From positions 1 through 64,000 of the forward strand of contig JAFSLV010000044.1 of the NCBI GenBank assembly GCA_017448245.1: a stretch of DNA of 64,000 bases, read 5' to 3'. The notes beneath the pieces are model-generated. The model was not told the origin of the DNA and searched no databases. It saw only the letters and a program-made list of their open reading frames with translations. Below, piece after piece: positions 51,249 through 59,709 of this stretch; the first letter of the stretch is position 1, and each line of letters starts with the position of its first letter. The translations under genes and the position numbers were made by a program. Source of the stretch: Lachnospiraceae bacterium. Its GTDB lineage: Bacteria; Bacillota; Clostridia; Lachnospirales; Lachnospiraceae.

Positions 51249-52780
51249 TGGAAAACAGAATCCGTCTGTTATGCACCTCCGATATTCACGGCGCGGTCTA
51301 CCCGTATTCGTATGCGGACATGCAGGAAAAAAATCAGGGCATTGCAAAGCTGAAAACACTGATCGATTCGCTCCGGGACGAGAACACCATCGTCATCGAA
51401 AACGGGGATACGATCGAGGGATCCCCGCTGACCTTTTATCATTATATGAATGATCATGACGGTGTATGCCCGGTAACGCAGGCGCTTGCCATGATCGGAT
51501 ATGATTATGTCAATGTCGGCAACCATGATTTTAACGAGGGACGCGAGGCGCTCTTTACACACCTGAAGACACTCGGCGCCCCCTGCATCACGCACAACTT
51601 CCTCTACCGCGGGAAGCCGGTCGGTGCGCCCTATGACATCCGGGAAATCGCCGGAAAAAGAATCGCCCTGTTCGGACTGACCACCCAGTATATTCCGCAC
51701 TGGGAGTCCGAGGCGCATCTGAAGGACATCGCATTTACGGATGCTTATGAGACCGCAAAGGAGACGGTTGCCGCACTGAAGGCGCTGCCCGAAGGAAAAC
51801 GGCCGGACTATATCGTATGCATTTATCACGGCGGCTTTGAGTGTGATCCGGTAAGCGGTGTCCCGACAGAAAAGGATACGGGAGAAAATGAGGGATACCG
51901 GATCATGACGCAGATTCCGGGGATCGATGTTTTTTTGACCGGACACCAGCACAGGGAGTATTGTGCGGTGCATGAGGGATGCGCCTATACACAGCCTGCG
52001 GCAAACGGAAGGTTTCTGGCCATGGTAGACATAGACACGGAAACGGGCGCGATCACGCCGTCTTTACTGCCCGTCGATACAAAGGCGGATGAGTCGGTGA
52101 CGGCGGCAACGGCTGCGGCGGAGGCGGCCTGCCAGAAATGGCTCGACCAAACGCTTGGCACCTGTAAGATCGATCTCAAAATCCGCAATGAGGACGATGC
52201 CAGGCTGCATAAGACACAGCTGATTACCTTTTTTAACCGGGTACAGATGGAAATGACGGGCGCACAGATCTCGGCCTGCGCGCTGTTTTTGGGAGCAACC
52301 GGATTTGGCGAAGTGATTACAATGCGGGATATCGTGAGCACGTATCTCTTTCCCAATACGCTGACCGTCAAGCGCGTGACGGGAAAGACATTACGTGCAT
52401 ATCTGGAAAAGACGGCAGCATTCTGGGCAGTCGGTCAGGACGGTACGATCGGGATCGATCCGCGGTATGATTTCCCGACACCGGGCCATTTTAATTATGA
52501 TATGGCCGACGGCGTTTCCTATACGATCCGCGTATCCAATCCGGAAGGGAAAAGAATCGAAGATCTCAAAAGAAACGGCAAAGAGGTTCGGGACGAGGAT
52601 GTCTTTACGCTGGTTGTCAACAATTACAGGGCGGCCGGCGGAGGAGATTACGAGATGATTGCGGAGTCGGAGACCGTGAAGGAGTATCTCACGAGCATGG
52701 TGGAGATCCTTGCACAATACATCATGAAACATCCGGTGATTGATTTTACACCGGTACACAATATTCAGGTTGTGATATAG
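51248..52780 (+). CDS. Cytosolic 5'-nucleotidase/metallophosphoesterase
   Basis: A 510-residue protein of the UshA/YfkN type. The metal motifs are LCTSDIHGAVYPY, ENGDTIEG, VGNHDFNEG, CIYHGGFE and TGHQHREYC. The C-terminal 5_nucleotid_C domain has NNYRAAGGGDYEM. It hydrolyses nucleoside monophosphates, cyclic nucleotides or similar esters. Unlike most members it has no signal peptide or wall anchor, so it should act inside the cell. ATG 51248 lies 8 nt after AGGAG; GTG 51245 is the alternative. Confidence 0.9.
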   Translation: MENRIRLLCTSDIHGAVYPYSYADMQEKNQGIAKLKTLIDSLRDENTIVIENGDTIEGSPLTFYHYMNDHDGVCPVTQALAMIGYDYVNVGNHDFNEGREALFTHLKTLGAPCITHNFLYRGKPVGAPYDIREIAGKRIALFGLTTQYIPHWESEAHLKDIAFTDAYETAKETVAALKALPEGKRPDYIVCIYHGGFECDPVSGVPTEKDTGENEGYRIMTQIPGIDVFLTGHQHREYCAVHEGCAYTQPAANGRFLAMVDIDTETGAITPSLLPVDTKADESVTAATAAAEAACQKWLDQTLGTCKIDLKIRNEDDARLHKTQLITFFNRVQMEMTGAQISACALFLGATGFGEVITMRDIVSTYLFPNTLTVKRVTGKTLRAYLEKTAAFWAVGQDGTIGIDPRYDFPTPGHFNYDMADGVSYTIRVSNPEGKRIEDLKRNGKEVRDEDVFTLVVNNYRAAGGGDYEMIAESETVKEYLTSMVEILAQYIMKHPVIDFTPVHNIQVVI

Positions 52781-52789
52781 GGGAGTTTG

Positions 52790-53284
52790 TTAAACGGCAA
52801 GATCCAGCTTGCCTCCGACGGCACCGTTGGCGGCGTCAAAGGATTTTCTGCCCTGCATATAGGGCTGGTTTTCGTTGGGATAGGAGATGCGGGTCGTGGT
52901 GAGACCGCCGGATACGTAGCTGCGGCCGCACTCGGGGCATACGGCCGTCATCAGACGGACAGAAGCCTGCATGACCTTGCCGCCTTCCTTGGCGGCTTTT
53001 TCATAGGCGTTGGCGACATGCTCCTGCTCATGTCCGCGTACCGTGGCGGCACTGGCTCCGGGATCGATATGTCCGGGCGCCTTGAAAGAAACGTCTCCTT
53101 CATCGGAGCCGTCCTGGTACATTCTGTTCGCGCAGGTCTCGCATTGTGCGGGGGAGGATTTTTTACCGGGCTGTACAACGGTCGAAGCGCCGGGATTGAC
53201 GACAGGCTTTGACTCCTGCGCCTGTCCGATCCCGCCGATTGCGCCGAACCCCTGGGCATATCCTCCTTGAATTCTCAGATCCAT
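52790..53284 (-). CDS. SprA-like HExxH putative metalloprotease
   Basis: A 164-residue protein resembling the SprA-related family. It carries HEQEH (residues 85-89), fitting the HExxH zinc-protease motif, flanked by two CxxC pairs (C48/C51 and C116/C119), the second in the CPECGRSYVSGG segment. The N-terminus is Gly-rich with no signal peptide. Protease activity is unproven for this family. It is convergent with the 5'-nucleotidase gene (9 nt apart) and has its own promoter. Confidence 0.75.
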   Translation of the reverse strand: MDLRIQGGYAQGFGAIGGIGQAQESKPVVNPGASTVVQPGKKSSPAQCETCANRMYQDGSDEGDVSFKAPGHIDPGASAATVRGHEQEHVANAYEKAAKEGGKVMQASVRLMTAVCPECGRSYVSGGLTTTRISYPNENQPYMQGRKSFDAANGAVGGKLDLAV

Positions 53285-53314
53285 GTGCGTCCTTTCACCA
53301 TTGCCTTTGGCATA

Positions 53315-53343
53315 ATTTTATCATAAAACAAGTCTGATTGCAA
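53315..53343 (-). promoter_or_regulatory. Promoter of the SprA-like gene
   Basis: On the minus strand TTGCAA (53338-53343) and TAAAAT (53315-53320) have 17 bp spacing, giving a leader of about 25 nt. Confidence 0.65.
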
Positions 53344-53404
53344 CAAAAAAAGAAAAAATCTAAAGTATTAAAAAATAAATATTTTCACCGGACTTCTCTA
53401 ATTT

Positions 53405-53434
53405 TTGCGGGAACCGGACGAAATATGATAAAAT
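53405..53434 (+). promoter_or_regulatory. Promoter of the tandem GGDEF genes
   Basis: TTGCGG (53405-53410) and TAAAAT (53429-53434) have 18 bp spacing. A 7-base direct repeat ACCGGAC (53386-53392 and 53413-53419) flanks the -35 and may be a regulator site. Confidence 0.5.
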
Positions 53435-53468
53435 AAGCCTGTATCTTTTTGGAATAGGGGGTTTCCTG

Positions 53469-54617
53469 GTGTTTTCGACAAAATACACGGTAGTATATGT
53501 CGAATTGTTAATGGTATGCTTTATTTTCGTATCGGTCATGCTGTCGAAAGTCAGTCGTGATCTGGGTACGAAGAATGAGGTGCGCGCGTTTAAATGGATG
53601 CTGCGCATCTTTTTGGTGATGATGGTACTTGACAGCATCACCCAGATCCACCATGCGCGCCTGATTCAGCCTTCCCTGACGGCCATCAGTCTGGTGTATG
53701 CCACGTACATGTTTCTGATCGGACTGATGTCCCTCATGTGGCTGGCCTTTGCGGAGATGCAGATCAATGAACGCGTGATACAGGATCCGCGTTTTATTGC
53801 CTTTTGTGCGGCATTGGCGGTTCTCTTCGCAATCCCCTGTTACGGAACGCTTGTCACCGGCTGGATGTTTTCTTTTGACGCGGACGGCGTTTTTCAAAGG
53901 GGGCCTTTCTTTGTCATATGTAATGCGCTTTCTTATACCGGTGTCATCATTGCGACAATCCGGTCATTGTACGCGTCGATGCGTACCACGGCACCTTCGA
54001 GAAAGCGCAGAATGCGCATGCTTGCCTCCTTTATGCTTGCGCCGCTCATCGGCGCACTGTTACAATGGCTCATCGGGGGTTACCCGATGGTCGGGCCGTG
54101 CCTGTGTATCGGTATCATGTTTGTCTTTGTTTCCCTGCAGAATGATATGATCCATCTGGATGCGCTGACGGGTTTAAATAACCGCAAGAGCCTGGACCGT
54201 TATCTGGAGGAGATCCGGCCGCATGCTTCGGAGCTGAAATCGTACTATCTGTTTATCGTGGATGCGGACGAGTTTAAAAAAGTCAATGACAGGCTGGGGC
54301 ATATCGAGGGAGACAGGGCGCTCCGAAGAATTGCGGACGCGTTGCGCATGACAGGGGACGCGTTTTACGGTTTTATTGCGCGGTTTGGCGGCGATGAATT
54401 TGTCGCAGTCACAGAAAATTCCTATTTGAAGGATCCGGAGGATTTTGTAAAGGCAATGTCGGATAACCTGAAGAGTATCTGCGAAAAACACAAAATCGAA
54501 TATCCGCTGACGGTCAGTATCGGTTATACACGTATTGCGAGTCCGTCGATGCATACCGGAAAGATTCTGTCTGCCGCGGATCAGATGCTCTACGCAAAGA
54601 AAAAAGAGAAAACGTAA
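53469..54617 (+). CDS. Membrane diguanylate cyclase, first paralogue
   Basis: A 382-residue protein with GTG start after AGGGGG. Six to seven TM segments fill residues 1-215 and form an unrecognised sensor. A GGDEF domain follows (DALTGLNNRKSL, then RFGGDEF) with catalytic residues intact, so it should make c-di-GMP from GTP. The RxxD inhibitory site, expected just before GGDEF, is absent, so product inhibition is unlikely. It overlaps the next gene by one base (TAATG) and is its tandem duplicate. Confidence 0.92.
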   Translation: MFSTKYTVVYVELLMVCFIFVSVMLSKVSRDLGTKNEVRAFKWMLRIFLVMMVLDSITQIHHARLIQPSLTAISLVYATYMFLIGLMSLMWLAFAEMQINERVIQDPRFIAFCAALAVLFAIPCYGTLVTGWMFSFDADGVFQRGPFFVICNALSYTGVIIATIRSLYASMRTTAPSRKRRMRMLASFMLAPLIGALLQWLIGGYPMVGPCLCIGIMFVFVSLQNDMIHLDALTGLNNRKSLDRYLEEIRPHASELKSYYLFIVDADEFKKVNDRLGHIEGDRALRRIADALRMTGDAFYGFIARFGGDEFVAVTENSYLKDPEDFVKAMSDNLKSICEKHKIEYPLTVSIGYTRIASPSMHTGKILSAADQMLYAKKKEKT

Positions 54618-55756
54618 TGGAATACGCGATTGTTTACGTGGAAATATTGGTGCTGTGCGCTGTCTATGCACTGATCATATTGCGTAGTACCACCGATGAC
54701 CTGGGTACCAATTTCGAGGTGCGTTTCTTTAAGATGATGATGCGCGTGTATATCGTCATGATGGTTGCGGACGGCTTTACACAGCTGCAGTACAATGATG
54801 TCATCCGCGCTCCGTTATTCTGGGTGGCCTTTGCCTATTCCTCCTATCAGTTTTTGCTGGGCACCTTATCCGTGCTGTGGCTCATTTTTGCGGAGATGCA
54901 GATCAGTGATACACAGATGTCAAAGAGAATGGTACTGGCGGTGGTTGTGGTGCCGTTGATCGTCATGTTTGTTCTGTCCTTTGGCAGTATCCGGTACGGA
55001 TGGTATTATACCTTTGATGATGCGGGACATTTTGTCAGGGGACCGCTGTTTCCGCTGATGAACGCCTTTGCGTATATCTATTTTTTCGCCACCACGGTGC
55101 ACGCCTTTGTGAAACTGCGTACGGAAAAATCCCTGGTCCGCAGGCGGAGGCTCCGCCTTTTGGGGTTATTCATCGTTGCCCCCATGATCGGCGCAACCCT
55201 CCAGCTCGTCATTGGTGGTTATCCGTTTGTGCCTCCCTCGATCAGCATCGGCTTTATCTTTATCTTTGTAAATATCCAGAGTGACCAGATCAACGTGGAC
55301 GCACTGACGGGATTAAACAACCGCAAGAGCATGGAAAACTATGTCAGCGGCATGATCGAAAACGCGTCGGAGCACGCGGCGTTTTATCTCTTTGTCATCG
55401 ATGCGGACCGGTTTAAAGAAATCAATGACAGCAAAGGTCACGTGGAGGGAGACCGCGCCCTGCGTCTGATTGCCGATGCCCTGCGCGCAACGGCGGACAC
55501 CTTCAAGGGATTTGTGTCGCGGTACGGCGGCGATGAATTTGTGGCTGTCGTGGAGGCCACGGGGAGAAGTCTGCCGGATGCCTTTTATGAACAGGTCGAC
55601 ATACAGCTGAAAAGAATCTCTGAGAAAAACGCACTGGAATACCCGCTGTCTGTCAGCGCGGGATGCAGCCGGTGCGCAACACCCCTCACATCCGTCAGCG
55701 CCCTGATCGCGGACGCTGACAAGATGTTGTATATCAGAAAGTCGTCAAAGAGGTAA
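54617..55756 (+). CDS. Membrane diguanylate cyclase, second paralogue
   Basis: A 379-residue paralogue of the preceding gene, same architecture: about six TM segments (residues 5-215), then GGDEF with DALTGLNNRKSM and RYGGDEF. It too lacks RxxD. Shared phrases across the pair (YVEILVLCAVY, IFAEMQIS, APMIGATLQLVIGGYP, the GL-NNRK block) show tandem duplication with retained sensor design. Coupled translation may make equal amounts and permit heterodimers. No separate SD is evident for the coupled start. Confidence 0.92.
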   Translation: MEYAIVYVEILVLCAVYALIILRSTTDDLGTNFEVRFFKMMMRVYIVMMVADGFTQLQYNDVIRAPLFWVAFAYSSYQFLLGTLSVLWLIFAEMQISDTQMSKRMVLAVVVVPLIVMFVLSFGSIRYGWYYTFDDAGHFVRGPLFPLMNAFAYIYFFATTVHAFVKLRTEKSLVRRRRLRLLGLFIVAPMIGATLQLVIGGYPFVPPSISIGFIFIFVNIQSDQINVDALTGLNNRKSMENYVSGMIENASEHAAFYLFVIDADRFKEINDSKGHVEGDRALRLIADALRATADTFKGFVSRYGGDEFVAVVEATGRSLPDAFYEQVDIQLKRISEKNALEYPLSVSAGCSRCATPLTSVSALIADADKMLYIRKSSKR

Positions 55757-55768
55757 TGCGATAATCCC

Positions 55769-56458
55769 TTAGATCTTAAACCGGTATCCGACCCCCCAGA
55801 TCGTCTCGATATACTGCGGATTGGAGGTATCATACTCGATCTTTTCGCGGATCTTTTTGATGTGCACCGTGACCGTCGCGATGTCGCCGACCGACTCCAT
55901 ATTCCAGATCTTACGGAAGAGCTCCTCCTTGGAGTAGACATGGTTGGGGTTTTCCGCAAGGAAGGTCAGAAGGTCAAATTCCTTGGTTGTAAAGTTTTTT
56001 TCGGCGCCGTCGATATAGACGCGGCGCGCGGTTTTGTCGATCTTTAAGCCGCGGATCTCGACGATGTCGTTGTGCTGGGGAGAGGCACCGACGAGTCTCG
56101 AGTAACGCGACATATGCGCCTTGACACGTGCGACCAGCTCCGAAGGGGAAAACGGCTTGGTGATGTAGTCGTCCGCTCCGAGCCCCAAGCCCCTGATCTT
56201 GTCGATATCATCCTTTTTGGCGGAGACCATCAGGATCGGCACATCCTTTTTTTCGCGGATTTTTTTGCAGACCTCAAAGCCGTCCATGCCGGGCAGCATC
56301 AGATCGAGGATGATCAGGTCGTATTCGTCCTTGAGCGCGCATTTGAGACCCTTGGCGCCGTCATGCTCGATCGTGACCGAAAAGTCGGAGAGCTCGAGAT
56401 AGTCCTTCTCCAGATCGGCGATCGCTTCTTCGTCTTCGATGATCAGAATCTTGCTCAT
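55769..56458 (-). CDS. OmpR-family response regulator
   Basis: A 229-residue transcription factor. The receiver domain has the acidic pair IIEDEEAI, phospho-Asp in LIILDLMLPGMDG, the Ser in MVSAKKD and the Lys in ITKPFSP. The C-terminal winged helix ends EYDTSNPQYIETIWGVGYRF. It is encoded directly downstream of its probable cognate kinase with a 36-nt gap and a strong AAGGAGGA site. Target genes are unknown. Confidence 0.95.
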   Translation of the reverse strand: MSKILIIEDEEAIADLEKDYLELSDFSVTIEHDGAKGLKCALKDEYDLIILDLMLPGMDGFEVCKKIREKKDVPILMVSAKKDDIDKIRGLGLGADDYITKPFSPSELVARVKAHMSRYSRLVGASPQHNDIVEIRGLKIDKTARRVYIDGAEKNFTTKEFDLLTFLAENPNHVYSKEELFRKIWNMESVGDIATVTVHIKKIREKIEYDTSNPQYIETIWGVGYRFKI

Positions 56459-56494
56459 GTGACTGTTCCTCCTTCATACTGGTTGTGACGATGC

Positions 56495-57673
56495 TTATTT
56501 CTGTCTGCGTTTCTTTTTTTCTTTCTCCTTTTCCCTATCCTGCACCATAACCTCGCCCGGTTCCTGCTCCGTCCGGGACGGGAGATACTTTCTCAAAACG
56601 ATGTGCATGCACGTGCCTTCGCCCTCGTGGCTGGTGGCCCAGATATATCCCCCGTGGTCTTCGATGATCTTTTTGACGATCGAGAGACCGATTCCCGAAC
56701 CGCCGGTTTTGGTGCCCCGGGCGGCGTCCGTACGGTAAAAGCGGTCAAAGATATGAGGGATGTCCTTTTGCGCAATGCCCTTGCCGTTGTCTTCGATCTC
56801 GACCCGGATGGCATCGACCTCGTCCAGAATCCGGATATCGATGACACCCGTACCGTCATCGCGGTCCAGATACTTGACACTGTTGCCGATGATGTTGTTG
56901 ATTACGCGCTTTAACTGCTCCGCATCCGCAATAATCTCCGTATCGGGAGAGGTGAGATTGGAATAATTGATGCGGATGCTTCTGCTCTCCATCTCCGTAC
57001 CGACGTCCTCGACACAGTCCCCGAAATAGGAGCCGACGTTGATGACGTGGAAATTGTACGGAATGCGGTCCGACTCGATCGTCGCATACAGAGTCAGCTC
57101 GTTGATCAGCGTATCCATGTCGCTGGCCTTGTTGTATATTGTGCGCACATAGCGCATCTGCTTTTCGGGTGTATCGGCAACGCCTTCCAGGAGTCCCTCC
57201 GCATATCCCTTGATCGCGGTGATCGGTGTCTTCAGGTCGTGCGAGATATTGCTGATGAGTTCTTTGTTCTGTAGTTCGTGATGGAGCTTTTCGTCCGCGG
57301 ATTCCTTGAGCCTCAGGCGCATGTCCTCATAGGTCTGGTAGAGTTCCGTCACCTCGTTTTCTTCCTTCTGCGCCGGCGTGATGGAGTAGTCCAGTTCGCC
57401 GTCCTTGATGTGCTGCATTGCCGCAGAAAGTGCCTCGATAGGCTTGAAAAAACCCTCGCGCACCCAGATAATCAGCAAAAACGCGGTGATGATCAGGATG
57501 AGCGCAAGTGCGATAAACATGGAAGCAAGGAGGGAGGGGATGTCTTCGGGCGTATAGGTCGGCCGGCCCTCGAACAAGAGGCGCGCGATACCGCCGTATG
57601 CCGCGATCATCAGGATCAGCGGCAATGCCACCATAACGATGCCGGTCCAGATCAGTTTTGTTCTCAGCCGCAA
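56495..57673 (-). CDS. Sensor histidine kinase
   Basis: A 392-residue membrane kinase. TM1 and TM2 (about residues 7-30 and 50-78) flank a very short 20-residue external loop, so sensing is likely in the membrane or cytoplasm. HAMP is followed by the H box ISHDLKTPITAIKGY, N box NNIIGNSVKYL, G1 VEIEDNGKGI and G2 GGSGIGLSIVKK, and a Lys/Glu tail. The start is TTG 57673, 7 nt after GGGGGAG; the longer frame begins upstream of the promoter and is rejected. Confidence 0.92.
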   Translation of the reverse strand: MRLRTKLIWTGIVMVALPLILMIAAYGGIARLLFEGRPTYTPEDIPSLLASMFIALALILIITAFLLIIWVREGFFKPIEALSAAMQHIKDGELDYSITPAQKEENEVTELYQTYEDMRLRLKESADEKLHHELQNKELISNISHDLKTPITAIKGYAEGLLEGVADTPEKQMRYVRTIYNKASDMDTLINELTLYATIESDRIPYNFHVINVGSYFGDCVEDVGTEMESRSIRINYSNLTSPDTEIIADAEQLKRVINNIIGNSVKYLDRDDGTGVIDIRILDEVDAIRVEIEDNGKGIAQKDIPHIFDRFYRTDAARGTKTGGSGIGLSIVKKIIEDHGGYIWATSHEGEGTCMHIVLRKYLPSRTEQEPGEVMVQDREKEKEKKKRRQK

Positions 57674-57718
57674 ACGTGTACTCCCCCAAAACAGCCGGTC
57701 GGATGCTCCATTTCCATC

Positions 57719-57727
57719 AGTATAGCA
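57719..57727 (-). promoter_or_regulatory. Extended -10 promoter of the two-component operon
   Basis: On the minus strand TGC precedes TATACT with a leader of about 40 nt. Upstream, the perfect AT-rich inverted repeat AATTAAT-N5-ATTAATT (57756-57774) overlaps the rsmA stop codon and could be an autoregulatory site. Confidence 0.5.
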
Positions 57728-57768
57728 TTTTTCAGCAGCGAGTTTATAAATTAGCAATTAATGAAATA

Positions 57769-58635
57769 TTAATTATACAGAAAGTCACTCAACAGGGCAA
57801 ACTGTCCGATGGTAAGACGCTCCGCACGGATGTCGACGGGAAGAAAGTCCGTGCGTCCGTCACGGTCTTCGCTTTTTGTTGCGGCAGGAATCTTTCGCAA
57901 CGCGTCCGCAATCTGTTCTTTGGAAAGACGAAGAACCGGATCGGCACCGAGGGAATTGACGAGTGTCTTGCGCCGGTGCGCAAAAGAGGCCTCGACCACA
58001 CGGAAAAAGAATTCTTCGTTTTTCACGGTGACGGGCGGTACATCGAGCGGCAAGAGACGGATGACACGGCTGGTCACTTTGGGTCTCGGGCGGAAGGCTT
58101 CCGGCGGCACTTCGCAGATCAGTCCGGGTGATGCGTAATACTGCACCGCGACGGAGAGTGCGCCGTATTCCTTCCCGCCGGGGGAGGCGCTCATGCGCTC
58201 CGCCATTTCCTTTTGGAGCATGACCGTGCAGGAGGCAGGCGGCACCTCGTCCCTGAGCAGCTTCATGATGACGGGGGTCGAAATATAGTAAGGAAGATTG
58301 GCAACGACCTTGAAATGCTTTCCGTTGTTGTATTTTTTGCGCAGCGCACCAAGATCCGTCTTTAAAATATCGCCAAAAAGAACCGTCACGTTTGCGGCCT
58401 GCGCGGAAGAAAGCGCGGGAACAAGAACATCACGCAGGCTTTCGTCGATTTCCACGGCAACGACGCTTCCGGCCCGGGCGGCAAGACGCATGGTCAGCGC
58501 CCCGGTACCCGGACCGATTTCGAGGACGGCATCGTCTTTCGTCAGCTGTGCGGCATCGGCGATCTGTTCCAGTATGGCTTCGTCCTGCAAAAAGTTCTGA
58601 CCGAAGCGTTTTTTGGCATGTACCGTTTGTGTCAT
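57769..58635 (-). CDS. rsmA: 16S rRNA (adenine1518/1519-N6)-dimethyltransferase
   Basis: A 288-residue KsgA/RsmA, which dimethylates two adenines in helix 45 of 16S rRNA late in 30S assembly. The N-terminal KKRFGQNFLQDEAILEQI is diagnostic. The SAM-binding motif is VLEIGPGTGALTM and the catalytic NLPY lies in VVANLPYYISTPVI. The start overlaps tatD by 4 nt, the usual tatD-rsmA pairing in Firmicutes. Confidence 0.97.
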   Translation of the reverse strand: MTQTVHAKKRFGQNFLQDEAILEQIADAAQLTKDDAVLEIGPGTGALTMRLAARAGSVVAVEIDESLRDVLVPALSSAQAANVTVLFGDILKTDLGALRKKYNNGKHFKVVANLPYYISTPVIMKLLRDEVPPASCTVMLQKEMAERMSASPGGKEYGALSVAVQYYASPGLICEVPPEAFRPRPKVTSRVIRLLPLDVPPVTVKNEEFFFRVVEASFAHRRKTLVNSLGADPVLRLSKEQIADALRKIPAATKSEDRDGRTDFLPVDIRAERLTIGQFALLSDFLYN

Positions 58636-59513
58636 GGTCTTGCGGAATGAGGAGGGCAGTCTTCCAGACGTGAGAAGAGTCTCCTTGCGTTTTCGGTGGT
58701 TTTTGTGATGACGGTCTCCCCGGGAAGACCTTTGATGTCCGCAATCGCCCGGACGACCCGCGTCAGATATGCGCTCTCGTTGCGTTTGCCGCGGAAGGGT
58801 TCCGGGGCAAGGTAGGGGGCATCCGTTTCGAGAAGGAGCCGGTCCAGCGGCGCATACGCAATCACTTCTTTCAGTTTTTTTCCGTTTTTAAAGGTTGCAA
58901 CGCCGCCGATGCCCAGATAGCAGCCGGCGCTCAGAAATTTCCCGGCCATTTCTTTGGAATAGCCAAAGCAGTGCATGTCACAGCCGTTTTCTCCCGCGCC
59001 GGTTTCCCTGATGACGGCAAGCGTATCCTCCGCCGCATCGCGGGAGTGAACCACAACCGGAAGTCCAAGCTCCTTTGCCATTGCAATCTGTTTCAGGAAG
59101 ACGTCCTTTTGTACGCTGCGGGGCGGCCAGTTGACGGCATCCTCTCCGTGATCCCAGTGCAGCGCCCTTTCTTTCACATCGGGCGGTGCGTCCGGCGCGG
59201 GCGTGTCATAGTGATAATCGAGGCCGATCTCTCCGATTGCAACGACTTTTCGACCTTCCGCAAACGAGCGGATGCGTGCAAGATGCTCTTTCAGCGCATC
59301 CTCCGTCAGATCCGCCGCATTCTCCGGATGCAGTCCCGCTGCGGCATAGAGGAAATCATACCGCAAAAGGAGCTCTTCAATCCTGTCCAGTGACACCGCA
59401 TCCGATGCGGCATTGATGATATGCGTCACACCGGCCTTTTTGGCCGTCTCCAGAACCGCGGATCTGTCCCCTTCAAATGCGTTGTCATCATAATGTGCGT
59501 GTGTGTCAATCAT
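58632..59513 (-). CDS. tatD: TatD-family metal-dependent hydrolase
   Basis: A 293-residue TatD/YcfH amidohydrolase-fold nuclease. Metal ligands are seen in DTHAHYDDNAFEGDR, AIGEIGLDYHYD, LPVVVHSRDA, CDMHCFGYS and LLETDAPYLAPEPFRGKRN. An Asp/Pro/His-containing insertion of about 30 residues (PAPDAPPDVKERALHWDHGE) follows the HYD motif and is longer than in E. coli TatD. The SD is poor (GCGGG). It is the first gene of the unit with rsmA. Confidence 0.95.
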   Translation of the reverse strand: MIDTHAHYDDNAFEGDRSAVLETAKKAGVTHIINAASDAVSLDRIEELLLRYDFLYAAAGLHPENAADLTEDALKEHLARIRSFAEGRKVVAIGEIGLDYHYDTPAPDAPPDVKERALHWDHGEDAVNWPPRSVQKDVFLKQIAMAKELGLPVVVHSRDAAEDTLAVIRETGAGENGCDMHCFGYSKEMAGKFLSAGCYLGIGGVATFKNGKKLKEVIAYAPLDRLLLETDAPYLAPEPFRGKRNESAYLTRVVRAIADIKGLPGETVITKTTENARRLFSRLEDCPPHSARP

Positions 59514-59534
59514 AACAAAAACCCGCTTTTTTGC

Positions 59535-59563
59535 TTGACTTATACAGGACGGTGTTCTATAAT
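59535..59563 (+). promoter_or_regulatory. tRNA-Lys promoter
   Basis: TTGACT (59535-59540) and TATAAT (59558-59563) have exactly 17 bp spacing. The start point would be about 15-16 nt before the mature tRNA. Confidence 0.9.
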
Positions 59564-59585
59564 CGTTTTCAGTGTTTCAAAAGGA

Positions 59586-59658
59586 GCGCCCCTAGCTCAG
59601 TTGGTAGAGCACCTGACTCTTAATCAGGTTGTCCAGGGTTCGAGACCCTGGGGGCGCA
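59586..59658 (+). tRNA. tRNA-Lys(CTT)
   Basis: A 73-nt cloverleaf. Acceptor GCGCCCC pairs with GGGGCGC, anticodon stem CCTGA/TCAGG holds loop CTCTTAA with anticodon CTT, and T arm CAGGG-TTCGAGA-CCCTG. The discriminator base is A, and CCA is not encoded. A run of six T at 59706-59711 after a weak, interrupted stem (GTACCG ... CGGTAT) may serve as its terminator. Confidence 0.96.
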
Positions 59659-59709
59659 CGCCGGGTACCGTGTCTGCTCTTTGTGTTGAGCGGGTGCGGT
59701 ATTCCTTTT

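Noticed and set aside
52787..53212. Plus-strand Gly-rich 141-residue frame after the 5'-nucleotidase
   Set aside because: It is antisense to the SprA-like gene, which has the HExxH and CxxC motifs and a good promoter.
57674..57757. Longer histidine kinase start at 57757
   Set aside because: The frame would begin upstream of the -10 element, whereas TTG 57673 has an excellent SD and yields the usual short basic stretch before TM1.
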